A stretch of DNA of 64,000 nucleotides from Opisthorchis felineus (Eukaryota; Platyhelminthes; Trematoda; Opisthorchiida; Opisthorchiidae), in NCBI GenBank assembly GCA_004794785.1, contig SJOL01005854.1, positions 219,169-283,168 of the forward strand, in the 5' to 3' direction. The first letter of the stretch is position 1. Each line of letters opens with the position of its first letter. This document shows, piece by piece, positions 25,701-40,700 of the stretch. Below the pieces are notes generated by a model. The model ran no database searches, was not told the DNA's origin, and saw nothing but the letters and a program-made list of their open reading frames with translations. A program made the position numbers and the translations under genes.

Positions 25701-28700
25701 GATGTTTCCAGTTTTCTTGACTGTGAATGATCTTATTTAGACCACTGAAACCGGCTAAGTTCTCAGGAGCATCTACTCCTCTGGCGCAGAAGTTCCATCG
25801 AATGGTTAGATTATATTTGCATTCCATTCAGAAATAAAAGCGATCCAGACCCTCCAACAGGGACGAAATATTGTAAAAATAGGACAACTGGACAACGCTG
25901 ATGAACAACGATTGCAGCACTGATACTATTCCAGCAGTCGAAGAAAATTAGATTTCATCTAAGGTACTAAATAAGAAATAAGCAACAGAATTATGTTAGC
26001 TACTACGAAACGCAACCCTATTTGGTCGTAGATTGCTGTATAGCGCAGATTGAAAGGTACTACTCGTTTTTTGGCTTAACAGTCCACAGGGGATTGTGTC
26101 AGGTCCAACGAAGTTGAGCACAATAAACACTCAAGCCCTTGTGCCTAATTTTCGCAAAAAAAGCCCATCCATGATCTATATCTATACATGTGTTTTTGTC
26201 ATCTCAAGCAACTTACCGTACTTTTCAGGATGATGATCCACCTCTACTAGTTTTGTTCATTTACTAAGATGGGGACGCATGTTCAAAGTAAAAATCAATG
26301 GCTTGGATCGTTAGGAGCATGGAACATTTCTTATTTCCCGGTTGACAGATGGACCCGAACGTGTGGTCGGTTGAGAATGCAGCCAACAAAGACAGTTTTG
26401 CTGCGCACACTGTCTTACTTTATTGAACCACGGACATGCATTCATGTCTACATGATCACTCAAATAAAAGTACAGGCCTTAACCGGGCGTAGCGTTTTTT
26501 GGCCTTGAGATACTGTCGGGTAGGGACCAAATGTGTACTTTTCACTCGTAACAATGAGTATGAAACCTGAAAGTCAGTTGAGAGTTCCTGCAGGCATGGC
26601 AACATGTATCGGACTTTTCACCTTACATGATCACTTCACCGGAAGACCTTCACGACCTTGCAGCACTAGGCAGCTTGAGTCTTTGAATTGCGGATATTGA
26701 AGCATACACAAAACTGTCCCGAGCCAGGTTGGTGTTTACGTTCTGGTCGCAGAGTTTAGCATGCTGTTCTTGAACGACTCCTGTTTGTTTTCTGGCACAT
26801 TGGAATGTCGGCGCAAACAGTGTACCAAGTGATACCAACCCGTATTCGAATGAATCAATTGAAGATCAGAATCCGCAGGGTCGATCAAATGAAGGTCAGG
26901 GCGGCTTGTGAGTCTTACCTTACATCACCTTGAATCCTCCATACTTTCAATAATAGCAGGTCGGGGACTGTTGATTTTGAAGGCAAAATGATGAGAGAAT
27001 TTTGCGCTTCCTACCATTCATTCAAGAAAAGTAATTTCCATGGAGGAAGTGTGAATGTAAGATATTATCAACATGAAACCGATAACTAACGTAAATGAAG
27101 AATATCAAATCAACATCTGTAATGTTCATTGGCGTCTGTATTGACGATCAGACAGAAGCTACAATCGCGTCGAGATGACAGACTGTGATGCACACAAGGG
27201 ATCGGTGGTGTGTTCTTGAATGTACAGATAAACAAGGAATCAACTCAGAGTTTATAGGGGACGGAAAAGTGTATGGCATTTGTCCTCCGACTAGGTCGTC
27301 TCAAAACCCATTTCTCGCACAGTTACATACCGTAGGTGCTGTCGCTGTGACTATGAAGCACAAGTAAGTTTCAGTGTTGTTATTTAATCTTCAAGAATTT
27401 TTACCGTACGGTCGAACTGCAACTTTTATACTTCTTAGTCAGTGAAAGTTAGAAGCATTAAATTCACATATGTAATCTGAGTATTAATTTATTAAACACC
27501 TAACTGGTTGGTTTATTGACATCCCACACTTACATTGATTTTCTTGGACTTTGCAAACAATTGTGGCTGTTTATCCAGTATTCATTTTTTTAATCACTTG
27601 CTCTGCAGTATTTTTATCTCTTGCCTTTCACAGGCCTTACAAACCGAAATCAACAACCTGTCCGCGCAGATTACCGGTGGTACAATGCTTTCGCCGGAGG
27701 ATGTGAACCTTTTGCCTGACAGTGAATTCCTCACACGATGGCGCCAGCTTCGAGACAAGGTGGCTTCCTTAAGGTAATCTACTATTTTACTAAAAAAGAA
27801 CTTTGTTGTATTGTTCATGATTGTCACTTTCACTGACAGTTCGTGAGTTCAAACCAACCATTCTGTTGAATTTTCACGGTAGTGCTAGTAGTCTCACAGT
27901 AGTTTCAATCAAGTGACATTTAATGAGAATAATTTGGTCCAACCATCTCTTCCAAATAAAACTACGTTTTCGAAAGACGCAGTGAATGCCTACTCATGTT
28001 AAAGTAGAATTCCTATGTCCACCAGATCATTTAGGGTGTTGGATTCACGGATGTCAAACCGTACATATGATGTTGGTTCCTATTTAACTGTAACCTTAAA
28101 CTAGACTAGATAGCTACTCTCTCTCATAATGCTGCCGAATTAGAGCGGCAGTCTGACACGTATTGGTGCCCTTTTCTCCCTACTTTGCGATCAGAAAAAT
28201 AAGCCGGCTCATAATTTTGGGGAACGATGAAAATAAATCCCTTCATTCAAAAATACTTCCAGATTCCGTGTTTTTGTATCGCATAAAATTGACTTGGGTT
28301 ATGATGCAGCACCATAATTTTACGCTATGCACAAGATAAAAAGCTGTTTTGGTGGAATGGAAACAATCACGTTTTGAGGGAGAAGATCGATTGTATCCAG
28401 CAAAAATTCAAACAAAAAACTAAATTAACCTTGTCAAAATCAGGACAGCTGACAGCCAAATTTCATAAAATGCCAACTTGAACAACTGAGCGGTTAATGA
28501 CAAGTAAAATGCAGACAAATTAGATTGAAAAAAACGAATGCATTTTCGCAACTTGCTTCTATTTGTGCATTATTAATTGAAAGGGTTAGAAACTTTAAAA
28601 AAAACCTCAGGCAATTGTTTTCCATGATGTTATTTTACTCCATTACCAGGTAAGACCTCCCAGATTTCATGTGCTTGTTGCCCTATTACTAAATTCGATT

Positions 28701-31700
28701 CTGCACCTAAAAGTGCATTTGGAACTTCTTGACAAACAGGCGTTTCCTAACCGTGAACAAACAAAGATAAGTAGCACAATCAAATTGTCTTTAATTTGTG
28801 AACGCTCCTAGTTCTTCAGTATCCTGACACCCGCAACAGTCGTCGGAGCTGAGACACTGGCAAGTGAAGTTCATCAATGACCTTGAATTTGCTGTCGTGG
28901 TTTTCTCCAACCCTTATTTTGTTACAGGTTCTTACACATTAAAAAAATAAGCTGCATCTTTGGCTTTTAGTTCTTTAAAATCTCTTTAATCTGAAACCAA
29001 AAGGACTGGTTAAATAGCTAAAAGTTAAGACACATGGTCTCCTTTATTTTGGCTTTGCGCGACCCAAAGAAGGCAAATTATACATAAAACGGATAAGCAA
29101 TAGAATTACTGGTACATGCTCAATATTTAAAGTTGAAGGCACGTGATAAGAACCTTAGCACTTCAAGAATATATTTATACAGACTCCTACATTGTGTATT
29201 GCAGTAGGCGAAGATGTGCTGGTAGACAGAAGTCTATGGCTCTGTTTACGTAGAAGCGCTCGGAACGACAATTATAGGTTTATCTGGTGACTGCTTTGGG
29301 AAAAAATTCCGCAACCGAGGATTAACCTTCATCAACCTGACCACGAAACTTTTGAAGTCGGTTATTATATTTTTCGAGGGACGAGCTCTGGATCCAACTT
29401 TCGATCAAATGGACTCCCGTCATTCCTCTCCATATATCCTCACAAGTGTGAGGGCTGATAAATTATAAACTTCGAGTGCAATTTTGGACGAGTTCTAATG
29501 ATAGTTCGAGGGTTAGCTCAGAGGACAGATTGATTCATGAGTTACCTGAACCTTGCACATGAGATGTCGTCATGCTGCCGACCAGGTTGTGGCCGAAAGT
29601 TTGAGTGTTCCAACTACCACCCGAGAGGTCGCGGGTTCGAATCTACCTATAGACTTCAGAGATTTACATTCCTGATAAATCCAAATAGGAAACAAACAGC
29701 TGTGCAGTACTCCTCGACTTTTTAGCGTGGGTTATCTTCACTTTCAGGACGGAGTCTCAACTGAAAAAGTTCCCAAATCTCCTCATACTGTGTATCTGTT
29801 GAAAGTGAGTCATGTCCCGAAAATTTCACTCACGATGGCGACTTTGTCCTTACTGAGACTCACCAGCTTGCCGGAAACAGAGTGGAGAGTTGGCCATTTG
29901 CTGCCTGTTTCATACCACTCGTTTGCCGGCATACATACAGGTTCAGTTGTATGGTGCTCATAATTTTATTAAACGTTTCATCTGTGGTAATAATGAAAAC
30001 ATCATCAGCATGCAGCTTAGACGGCGAAGAATGAGAAATATTAACAGACTGATGCCCACAAGTTCTGATCGTACCTGTCCTTTGAGAACGTAAAGTGATG
30101 GACTGCATTTTACATACCACAACCCATATGTTTGATTCTATTTTTCTTGTATTCAGCTACAAACTTGTGATGTACCAATTTACTCCGTCATTATTCGCAA
30201 CTGAAAGCGATAGGTGAAACAAGACTACTTGCATTGCTTTACATTTTGGATGCTCATGAAGTATGCCTTTTCCAATTCGCTTTTTAAACGAAAATAATTT
30301 TGCCACCAAGGAAACCCTCTCCTTATTAGAAGTAATTTTTGTTTCTCTTCCCTAATGCTCCTCCTGGAGTAATTTTCAACATCAATCATTCAAATGTCAT
30401 AACAGCAGTACCACGAATTTGCACTTTTGGCGCTTCTAGGGAAATGCTCCCAGGTGCGACATTCTTCAAGGTCCCGAAGACATTTGTGCTCACATTATGT
30501 GACTATTTCTAGACAATTTAATTGGTTCTGCTGACGCTTTTGTTGTTTCCTACTGTTCCCACAGGCAAACTGTTCAAACTAGCTCCGGCCAAGCCCATCT
30601 GTTTCTCGCCCGGATTAAGGAAATGAATAACTGGGTCGCACACCGTGATGCTGCATTTCGGGCTACCATGTGCCCCCTGTCTGGAAATCTGCTGTTCATT
30701 CTAAAATTACGTGAGACCATGCTGGTAAGTGCGTGCGCCAGTGTGTGCATGTTTCTGCATGTGCGCGTCTTACGAGCAAACTGAATCAGAGTCAGTTAGA
30801 ACACTATTTCCTGACACTTCACTCTGGAGTGAACGCAGTCACACAATTCTTTAACGCTTCATTTTTTAATGCCAACGGTTAATTAGATTGTTTACAGCAT
30901 AGAAATTAACCAATTTTATAGAGTCACCTCAGGCAGTGCGGAGGGGACTTTATTAAGGATGAGTAAGCAGAAATAATTTTGATGCCTGTGGAACTGACTG
31001 GACTGGAATGTTGTTGAAGGTGCGTTGTTGTTGGTGGGCGCATATTATACCATAATAGCTGCCCCATAGAAGCTATGAGATATCGTCATAAGCAAATGGA
31101 TCAGTGCATCGAAATACTGGTAGCTCGGGTATGTTGACTGGTTGTGTTGATCTGTTCGCCAAGCTTTGCAATTCGCTTGCAGACATTTCGTCACTAATCG
31201 TGGAGACATCATCAGCACTGTTGATGGTAAAAGACTGCCTACGTCATAGTCTAGGGTCGGTTACACCTCAGAAACCAGAAGCTGAGTTTCACGTACGGTG
31301 AAACTGTCTAAGACTCCACGGATTTTTCCGGCACATAGCGCAGACCCAAGGTGGTAAATGTCCTTCGAAGGGCACATTTCAGCTTGGTAGTTGTAAACTG
31401 ATTCCCATCTGTTTGGAAGGCTTTGCACTGAACAGTACTTTCATCATTTTCAAACGGTCTTTTCAAATTAGTACACAGAATGATTTTGACGTTTTGTTAA
31501 ATGACGGTAATACCGAAAAAACGTTTCAATATCCCGTCGCAAGACGCACGCAATCGAGGTTTGGGTTCAAGTTCACTGAGAGTGTTCAGCTACCTGATAA
31601 TTCAAGCGGCTCCCTTGCCCTTCATCCTATTAACTTACCCTTCATTTTTGCATTATGTAATCTTTCTTTGAGAAACTTCTCACTTGCGTGGCACTGGTAC

Positions 31701-34700
31701 AACGAACGCCTTATTAATGGGGTCTTTGTTTGATAATGACACATTTTGTGGTTTGAGTAAGTGTATTTGTAAATATCTTGTAAAACAAAAGACTGTCTAA
31801 GCGTGCCAGACATACAACCACATCCCTCTTGTTTGTGCCCCCATCCCATCAGTTTCGGTTAGTAGTAAACGAAGCCAAGCTTAAATCCGTCTGGCTTGTC
31901 TTTTCTGATTGAATTTGGTATTCGTGAAATTTTGGAAAGAGAATAGAACCTTGTCACATCGATTGTTAGGTACCGACTTATATCTGCTGTATTCCCTCCT
32001 CTGTGGGTATGGACGATAGTCAGAAGTCACTGCATCTTTGATTTCCTATCCACACGTTTATTCTAAAGAATGATTGCCGCGGCAGATTAATGGAAACTGT
32101 TGTGAAGTGCTAACATGACCGGTTTAGACCGGTCACTACAGACTGTTGTAGGTTGTTGTAACCGTCTTCCTTCAAGTGAATTATATTCAATTGCTGTCTT
32201 ACGTTGATTCATCAAATGTATAGGAGGATCAGTATGGCTGCAGACGTCGGAATAAAAGTACTTAAGATGTTGCTATTCATTTTTTGAGGTTATGCTGTGT
32301 ATCCGGAAAAGTGGTCGCAATACGGAGGCGACATGTGAGGAGAAACAATTTGTAGAGTAGTTTAGCTGTATCTAAAATCAGGTTGGTTGAGCATATACGT
32401 AACATCAGAAATGTAGTTTCGTGCGATGCACCTTACTGTAAACACTGTGTAATTTACTGATACGCTCTAGCTGCTGCAAAAAAATGAGCCGCAATAGCGA
32501 GGGTATCGATTGAAAACGAGGGGAATGGTGAGCACAGTAGCAAACCAGAGCAAAGGATGGATCACTCAATAGAAAACAGCGCTTGGAAGTAAATGAATAA
32601 TTCCAGGCAAGATCGATTCGATTTCCCCATCGTGGAAGAAAATCAGGTACATTTTAATTAACTACTGAAACGTAACGTGACTTATTCCAAAGAGCCACCC
32701 ACATTTGAATTTAATAATTAATTTAAATTCCCACGGTACCGGATCACCTGCTTGGTGGTTATCAGATTCCCAACCAGTATCCAGAAAATTTAAAAATACC
32801 CAGTCAACTGTTCTTGAATGGTCAGATTTTCTATCCTAATAAATTTATCGCGTGTGCTCAAATGAAAATCATTCAGAAGTAGTTTTTTTAGATGAAATAT
32901 GTTAGCCTGTTGATTTAATTGTATGACTAAGGGTTATTCAGGAAACTGTGTCAACTCTTGAGCTTATCACCACCTAATAAGACCCACGAGCGAGAGGTAT
33001 ATTAGGAGTATATTAAAATCCGGTTGAACAGTTTTCAAATAAATTGAAAACTTTCCCCCGCTTAGAAATGTCGTTGTATCTTATTCTCTTTAAGTGAACT
33101 ACGTGTTAAGCTGTTCATTTTTGTGTTTATTTAACTCACAGTCATTTTCTGATTATCACTCAACATGCAAATTGTAACTGGCAGGATGTAAATATAGTCA
33201 AAAATTTTCAATTTTTGTTTTCAAAGCTCGACTGAAAGCAGCCAGCTAGTTGTAGTGGTTCAGATTCAGTGCTGTAAGCATCATGGGAGCTTCACTGGAT
33301 GGAACACAGTCCTTTAAGTTTCAGTCATAAAAGGAAGGTTAGTAGGGAACATTTCAACGAAAAGAAGAGTCCCCACACTGCAAGAAGACGTACTGTAAGG
33401 CGATCTCTTAGTAAATGTGTGCGGTTCGCAAGACTACTAGCGCTAGATGTTGTTAGATGTTACCAGAGTTAGTTAGATGTGTTCTACCACTCGGAACCCG
33501 AAATATCAAGAGTGTCCTGGGAAAAGGTTGGAGGAGGTAGGCCAGAGAGCCAAACTATTATTGTCTCAGAGGTTCTCAAGCTGCAGGATAGACCTTACTG
33601 CAGGCTGGCAGATTAAAGAAAGCCATAAGAAACTCGCACCAGTTACACTTTCTGTTGTAGTGGAACCATACAAGAGAACCAACGTAAAAGCGATGTCGGA
33701 TTCGAAATTGCGGGCTATACGAGGCAGATAATAGTGGATAAAGCAAACAGCTCAAGAGTGATGCACACCCGATTCCGGCTGTCAAATTGTATCGACGGCT
33801 ACGCCCCCAGGGTGTGACACGCAAATAAAGAAAAGGAAAAATTTGACGATTGACTGTCGGACCTGGTCGGATCAACTATAACCGACTCCCTTGTCGTTTT
33901 CGGCAAGTTGAACTCTCGGATTTTCGAAGGGGTTACCGGTTCCGGTTAGAGGCGATTCAGTGAACGATAAAGATGGAAGATTACTAACAATGTCTTCAGC
34001 GCAAAAAACATCAATAAAAACATGTGATTCAAGGTCAGACGGACACTGCTTGCAATGTGAAATCATCCAAAAATTGGATAGGGCCATATGGTCGACTGCC
34101 ACTCTGCAAGGATCTCCGTAATGCACCGATCAAAAAAACGATGCGTGGAGTTGACGTTTGCAAGGAAGACATTCCTGAAAAACAGTGTGGTCTACTATTT
34201 GCCGCAAGACAAATACAGAAAAAAATGTTAATGGAATCATCCACTCTGTCTTCTGTTCGCAGATCCCACCAATGACGTCCTGTTCAATCAACAGAGAAGC
34301 ACTGTTGATCACCTTTCAGAAGCATGGTTGTCCAGAAGAATTTGTCAGTCTCGTGCTGGAATGATAGCTTGCGTGCAAATATACGCAACTGCCTCGAGCA
34401 AGTGGGAAATCTACACAGAAATGAAGCAGGGCTGTGTTCTTGCCGCAGCTTTGTACGTTCTCTACCTAGCAACCATCTGCGCAAAGACATCCCACCAGTC
34501 TAGTATATGTGCTTCCTGAGCCCTAAAATAAACATTTCTGAAGCTTAAAGTGGCCTTCTTTAGCGAGCGTATTTCTGTGCCTTAGAACTCTTTAATAACA
34601 ACACCCCACACTACTACCATGGCTGCTTACAGATTCCAAGCACCCACTGTGTTCATAACTTCTACATCTCTCATAAAGGAAACTCCTACATATTCGCAAT

Positions 34701-37700
34701 GTACTACTCATAAGGCTGCTGAAAATTCTTCGACAGCTCACGACCTACATCTTCTACATCTCTCCCTATCTTATGAGAAGCGTGTATATTGCGCAGTGCG
34801 ACCTCGAATTTTTTTAACCAGAAGGCGAATTCTGATGAATATGCACAAACCGCATATAATTCTTCTCCATCCCCGAAATTACCATCGAAATATTCCTGTA
34901 TCACCAAATTCTGGCCATTATCTATTTGAACATTTATTTTCTGGATATATCCCAAAGTCTATTTCTCAACACTTAAGAAGGTAAATGAAAACGAACAAAA
35001 TGGACATTCTTACAGGACCAGACAGCAAGCGCAGAGCCTTGATTTTGTAAATACAAACAAATTTTGACCAAGGAATTAAGTAGTATTGGCAGATCGGGCT
35101 GTACAAGCCTGGTTGGATGAATGAAACAACCAAAATAATGCAACATACCCTTGAAAATAATAAACACATAGGCGCTCCTGCATGTAGTACGTCCTTACCC
35201 TAGTATTTGACAAAGCGGGAAACCAAATCTAAGAACACCCTTTGTGACCAGAGTGTAATTGTTCATCCCATATCCTTTGAATTGATCGACTTGCACTTGT
35301 GACAGTTTAAGTTACAGGCATCTCTTAACTGCGCCTAACTTCTGAGGTCTTTTTTGACCACGTTTACTAGTTCAGTCGATTGTTACAGACCTCAAATAGG
35401 GATTTTCTTGAATCCTGTACTCTCAAAGCTGTTTGGTTGACATCCGAAAGCCCATAGATATTCTTCCCGGCGTAAACGGGAGAAGAATGCAATAACCTCT
35501 TTTGCACAACTGCCGAAAGATAGAACGTAAACACATCTCTGTAGTTAGCTTACAGTATAATGGGCTAAAAATTCCTGGAGCCAGTGATCCATGAATGGAA
35601 ATTTTATCATCTTCCTGTTTTTTTTGCATTTCATTTTGCAGAATCTATTCAAAGAGATTGAGGGTCATCGACCACAAATCGAAGATGTACTTCAACAAGG
35701 GCTTGTTCAGTTCGGTGACGAAAGGGGTGAAACCGGTTTGGGATGTGATTCGGAACTCGAGTCCGATGCATCTGATATGGCAGTTCACGGTTCCTCACAA
35801 CGTCAAGATTCCAGAGATTCAACCGGTGATGATCAGTCGAAGCGTGTGATTCGTCGGATCCGAAGATATTTGTATCATTTGAGAAAACGGTGGCTTGCAC
35901 TCAACTCAAACATGCTTGAATACAAGCAGAAGTTGGATGCAGTTTCAGATGTAAGGATATTCTTGTGGTTCATGACCTAACTAACATCAGTGTATTTGAA
36001 GTTGTCGCTTAAGTCAAAGTAAATGAAATCAGTGTGTTACTGGAAACTTCGAGAGTAATCTTTCAGCAAATGTTTGTCTTGGATTCAACTTGAAACCAGC
36101 TAGTTCATCATTAGCAGCGTTTATTTCATCAAGCGACAAACTATCACTGTTTCCGTTTTATAGCGTCTGTCGAACTTCCAGTCGATGTTCAACGATGTGG
36201 TGGAGCAAGTTCGAAGTGCACATGCCGTTGCACTTCGGTGGATGCCGGTTGATTGTCTACCTGTCGACCGAATCGGGACAGAACTTGAACAAGCTCAGGT
36301 GAGGTCCTTCTACTGTAGAAAACCGAATGGTTTAGTTGCTACATTCAACATAAGAATTGATTCTTTTACTGTGCTACAACTTCACTAGTAGGCAAATAAA
36401 GTAACATAATTTGGACAACGACTGATCTAGTTATTAAAAGAGGAACTATAATGATCTTGTTGCTGTAGTCTTGTTGGATACGCCGACCGAAAAATCCCAC
36501 AAACCTCCTGATCTGTCGGAAGGGGAAGATTAACGTTTGTCAAGGTTTAAGGTCAATCAAAATTTAGGCTTCAGCCGTAAATGTTCACCAGCATAAATGA
36601 TCGGCTGATATTTCATACTTGCGGAAGTTACCTATTACTATAATTACGGCTGGATCCCTTGTCCATTTTAGTAGCCAGTCAGAAATAATCCCCAGTCAAC
36701 CCACTTTATTTCAGTTTGATAATTTCGCTCAGCTGCTGGAAATTCAGACTTGTTTTCTCGTCCGTCAGCCTAAAAATCCAGGATTTTAATGGTCCTCTGG
36801 AGACTTGCCCATCGAAAACCGACAATGATGTTCGTTTGATGATCATTATTTTATGAGGATCAATATTTGCTCCGGCGGAGTGAAAACTTGTCTTGCAATG
36901 AACGATAGGTTTTCACGTTCACGCATCAGACCAACCAGTCATAGGTTGAACTGTAAGTTGCGACGCATCAAGATTTAATCAAAAACTGAGATTCGTCATT
37001 TTGGGCCTACCAACTGCTAGTGTAGCAGCCCAAATGAGAGTACGTTCTAAAATCTCCAGATTATCATCAGTTCTATGCAGACTAAGTCGTTGTGTATTGC
37101 TACTTCTTCCATGTCGCTTAGCTGACTAGTCACTGTCATCCATAACTGACTGTTTTGAACTAAACAGGCTGCAAAAACTTTTTCAGTGTTTCAAGACTTA
37201 AATAAGTGCTGTTAGTGGCTTCTATTTCATAACACAATTCAACCCTACTTGTAGCCACTTTCAATCTATTATATTTCAGGCAACTACACGTTTTTCCTCT
37301 CACTTCTTATACTTCATTCAATCTAGTCTTTTTACGAAGCTTGTGATCCACTTGTTATCCTCCTGAACAACTTGGACCGACAAATTGTTCAATTTCACGA
37401 TAGTCAAATTGCACTGGACCCACACGTTATTACGCAGCAGGCTGCATTACGCAACGAGTAAGTATCGTTTTTTGCATATTACTGCCTGTGTGTTTGTTAT
37501 ACTACTTCCGAAGCGTTCCCAAAATGAGCTTTTAAGTCAAACGTTATTTCAGGTTAAAAGCCTATTTTTATGTGAAGTGATCCTTGTGTAAAAAAAGACC
37601 CGAAAACTCCTGAGAAAATGTCCATATTTTCAGAAGACTAATCACTCTTGAAGGGAGCCTTCTCAGAGACTCAAATGCATAACGTTTTCGGCAAGTAAGC

Positions 37701-40700
37701 TGAGGACTCGGGAGATATACCAAGACAGAGATCATATCCTTAGGTCTTCCGTGGTAACTAGAAATCAGGTGCACGCCGGTGGCTCCTAATAATGACGGAG
37801 TTTATTTCTGTCATCAAGACTATCATCATAGACAACACCATAGACCCTCTGAGAAACCTTTGTCGTAGGACCTCCCGGAGTGATGATGTTTTCTGGCCAA
37901 TTGAATCACCACAACACAGAGGAACCCAGCTGGTTGCAGAAAAATTTTTTCTTAGGGGCTTAACAAGGATTTAGGCGATTTCGGCTTAAGGGCTGAGTGC
38001 ATAACATGGCAAAGAGTTTCTGGGGTTTGATTTCCCTTAAACTGTCCATCTATTGCCCCATCCATCAATTTCTATCTTAATGTCACACCTCACTCCGTAC
38101 AAGGGAATATTTTGCGGTTTTGAACAATGTTGTGAAGGGTATGGGTTGTCGTAACGAGGATACTGGTTACCGGATTAATGTCGACTATTGCAACAGGTGA
38201 TCGATAAAACTGTTAAATATGGGCTTAATTCCCATCCAATTAGCAATCAGCATTGCACCGTGCTCAGTGTGAACATACCGTCCGTTGGTGTGGCACTCTG
38301 ATTCTGTTAGTGGGTCCTGATGCTCAATTGTATGTCCGCTTGCATTTTACATGCACTCGCTCGGTTGCTCCTGCTCAGCTGAGTTACTTGCCCGAATCAC
38401 GATGCACTTTGACCGAAAACACCCGAATCTCTGGACGGTCGATTCTCAAGTTCATATGTAGAAGAACTCGGTCGAATTATTCCTTGCAGATAGGCCAGTG
38501 TGCTTGCATACGGAGCCACTGATTTCCTTCTTTTGTGAAAGTTCGTTTATTCTGCTGGAATCCGACCGCATTTTCCACGCTGTTTGAAAACACGCTTACA
38601 TGCGTCAGTTACAAAAATACATTTCTGAACCAAAAATGACTCCTCAATTCTTTAGCAAAATCAAGTCAAATAACCAACACATATTGGACTTTAGCAATTT
38701 TAAGAAATGTGCCTGCATTGGCAAAGGGAGATAGAACCCAAAAATGTACGGTTGTTAACAAACTGCTCCTTTCGCCCTCCAGTAGCTTCCAAACTGCATT
38801 TGTGAATAAGTAAATAACTGCTACGTTTTCTCGTAGAAAAAGAACTCCATAATTTGGAAACGCGTCGCAAAACGTGCTATTTTTTATTACAACGGCATCC
38901 ATGGCGTTGATCAACCTAAATATCACTTGTGTTCACCGTCTTCCTAGTTGTCTCATCCAAAATATGCGTTCAGTTTGTCCGAGCACAGAAACATCGGCAT
39001 CGAGCCAAGGCGATGTTAGATCCTAGTGGTACTTGATTTAGTTTGTTTGGTTCTCTCAGTTCCAGCATTCAACAGCTTGCCAGTGTTTTCGCTCAACACT
39101 AAGAGCACAGGAAATTCCTCAGGACCAAGGTCGTTTCTTTTAGATGAAACCTGACTAATTTCGGAGTGAAAAAGATCCATACAAAGAATGCATTGCATTC
39201 AAAGGAATTATAGCACTATTTCAATAAATGATCTCAGTGTGGTAATGTAACCCATTCTAGGGTACCACTGAAATTGTCGTTTTTCCAAGCACACGAAAAA
39301 ATGCCGTGCTACATTACTCACGCCACTTAATAGTATATCTGTAAACAGACGGTTTCCATTGCTGAGCTAGCAAGTAGACTAGTTTAAAACTAACCCAAAT
39401 GTATTCTCACTTTGTGTAATCTCATTTATAGAAAGTTCGTCTGAGACACAAGATGGTGCTCAAAACGTGTAGAGATGATAAATTTGATACCGGTCAGCCA
39501 GCCAGTGACTGATCAGTAGTGGAATTGTTTTGCCTTTTTACGGGTCGCAGGTCTACTCCTCTTTCAATAACGGGATGCATATCACGTAGTCACGTGCTTA
39601 CCTGCTCCTAGAGTGACAACTTCCAAGATAGTGGTTTCAATCTTCGTGTGGTATATTCTTCTGTCTGCTCTACACAGAGTCAGCTGGTAGTGTAAGAATA
39701 ATTCGGAAGTATCGGCAGTGCGATTTACTCGCATTAGGACAAGGTATAGCACCACTCATAAGTAGCTCAGACGGGTGGAAATCCGCCTGAAAAATCTTCA
39801 CTCGAGAAGCCACTAAACATGTGACCAAGCGAAGTTGATTTCGGGACTGAATGACGAGTGGCACTATAATCCTTCTGAGGGAGAGTCAATCAGCCTGTTC
39901 ATCGGTCTCTCGTGGTCGAAAGGGTAAGAGTTCTAACCACTGGACGGAAGGTTGCTGTTAGAAACTTACTGAAGTTTTACGAGACGCGCATTGCTGATGA
40001 TTCCCAATGAGGAAGAAACAACTGTACAGTGCTTCTTGTCTTTTCAGGACAGATTGGCTTTACTCACAGGGTAAAATCTCGGCTGAAGTGTTCCAAATCT
40101 CACATTCATAAATTTTGAATTATTTGACTGGCATTCCTCCTCAGAGCATCGGATTATGAAGAGAGTAGGTGTGCGTTTACCTCGGACGTGTCTTGGCACA
40201 GTGAAACAAAACACCTGTTTCACACATTTCCAGCTAATACAAAGGGCTCACCAGTCAGTTTATCTTCCATGGACTATTATTGAATGCTCATCTCACTTTT
40301 GCTCTGTATGCTATTCTAAATTTGTAAAATTACTGGGTTTTATGTTTACTGAAAAGCACAACAAATTATCCTCATTGCAGTTATGTAAAAGTAACATACC
40401 ATGACTTGCAGACCCATGGTCTAGATTGTTACAGAGAAGAAATGCAAGTTATTTAGATAGTCGGAAAAATGAATACACATCTTTGTGACAACCAATTATT
40501 GTGATATAGATCCACCGTTCTTTGGATGAACCACACCTCAAAAGTAACTGCTCTTGTTGGGTCCTTTGTAGTATCCTTTTATGGTAACGGCCTTCCAAGA
40601 ACGCACCTTTTCCACCGGAGAGAAGCTTTATCGTCGGTGCTTTCACGGGGGCTCCCAAAAAGAGGGTAGCTGTGTCAACAAGGACAGTAGTACTTATTAG

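Noticed and set aside
29580..29650. tRNA gene (A- and B-box-like sequence)
   Set aside because: The acceptor stem cannot be closed and a long body shared with another locus follows, so it is a tRNA-derived SINE, not a tRNA.
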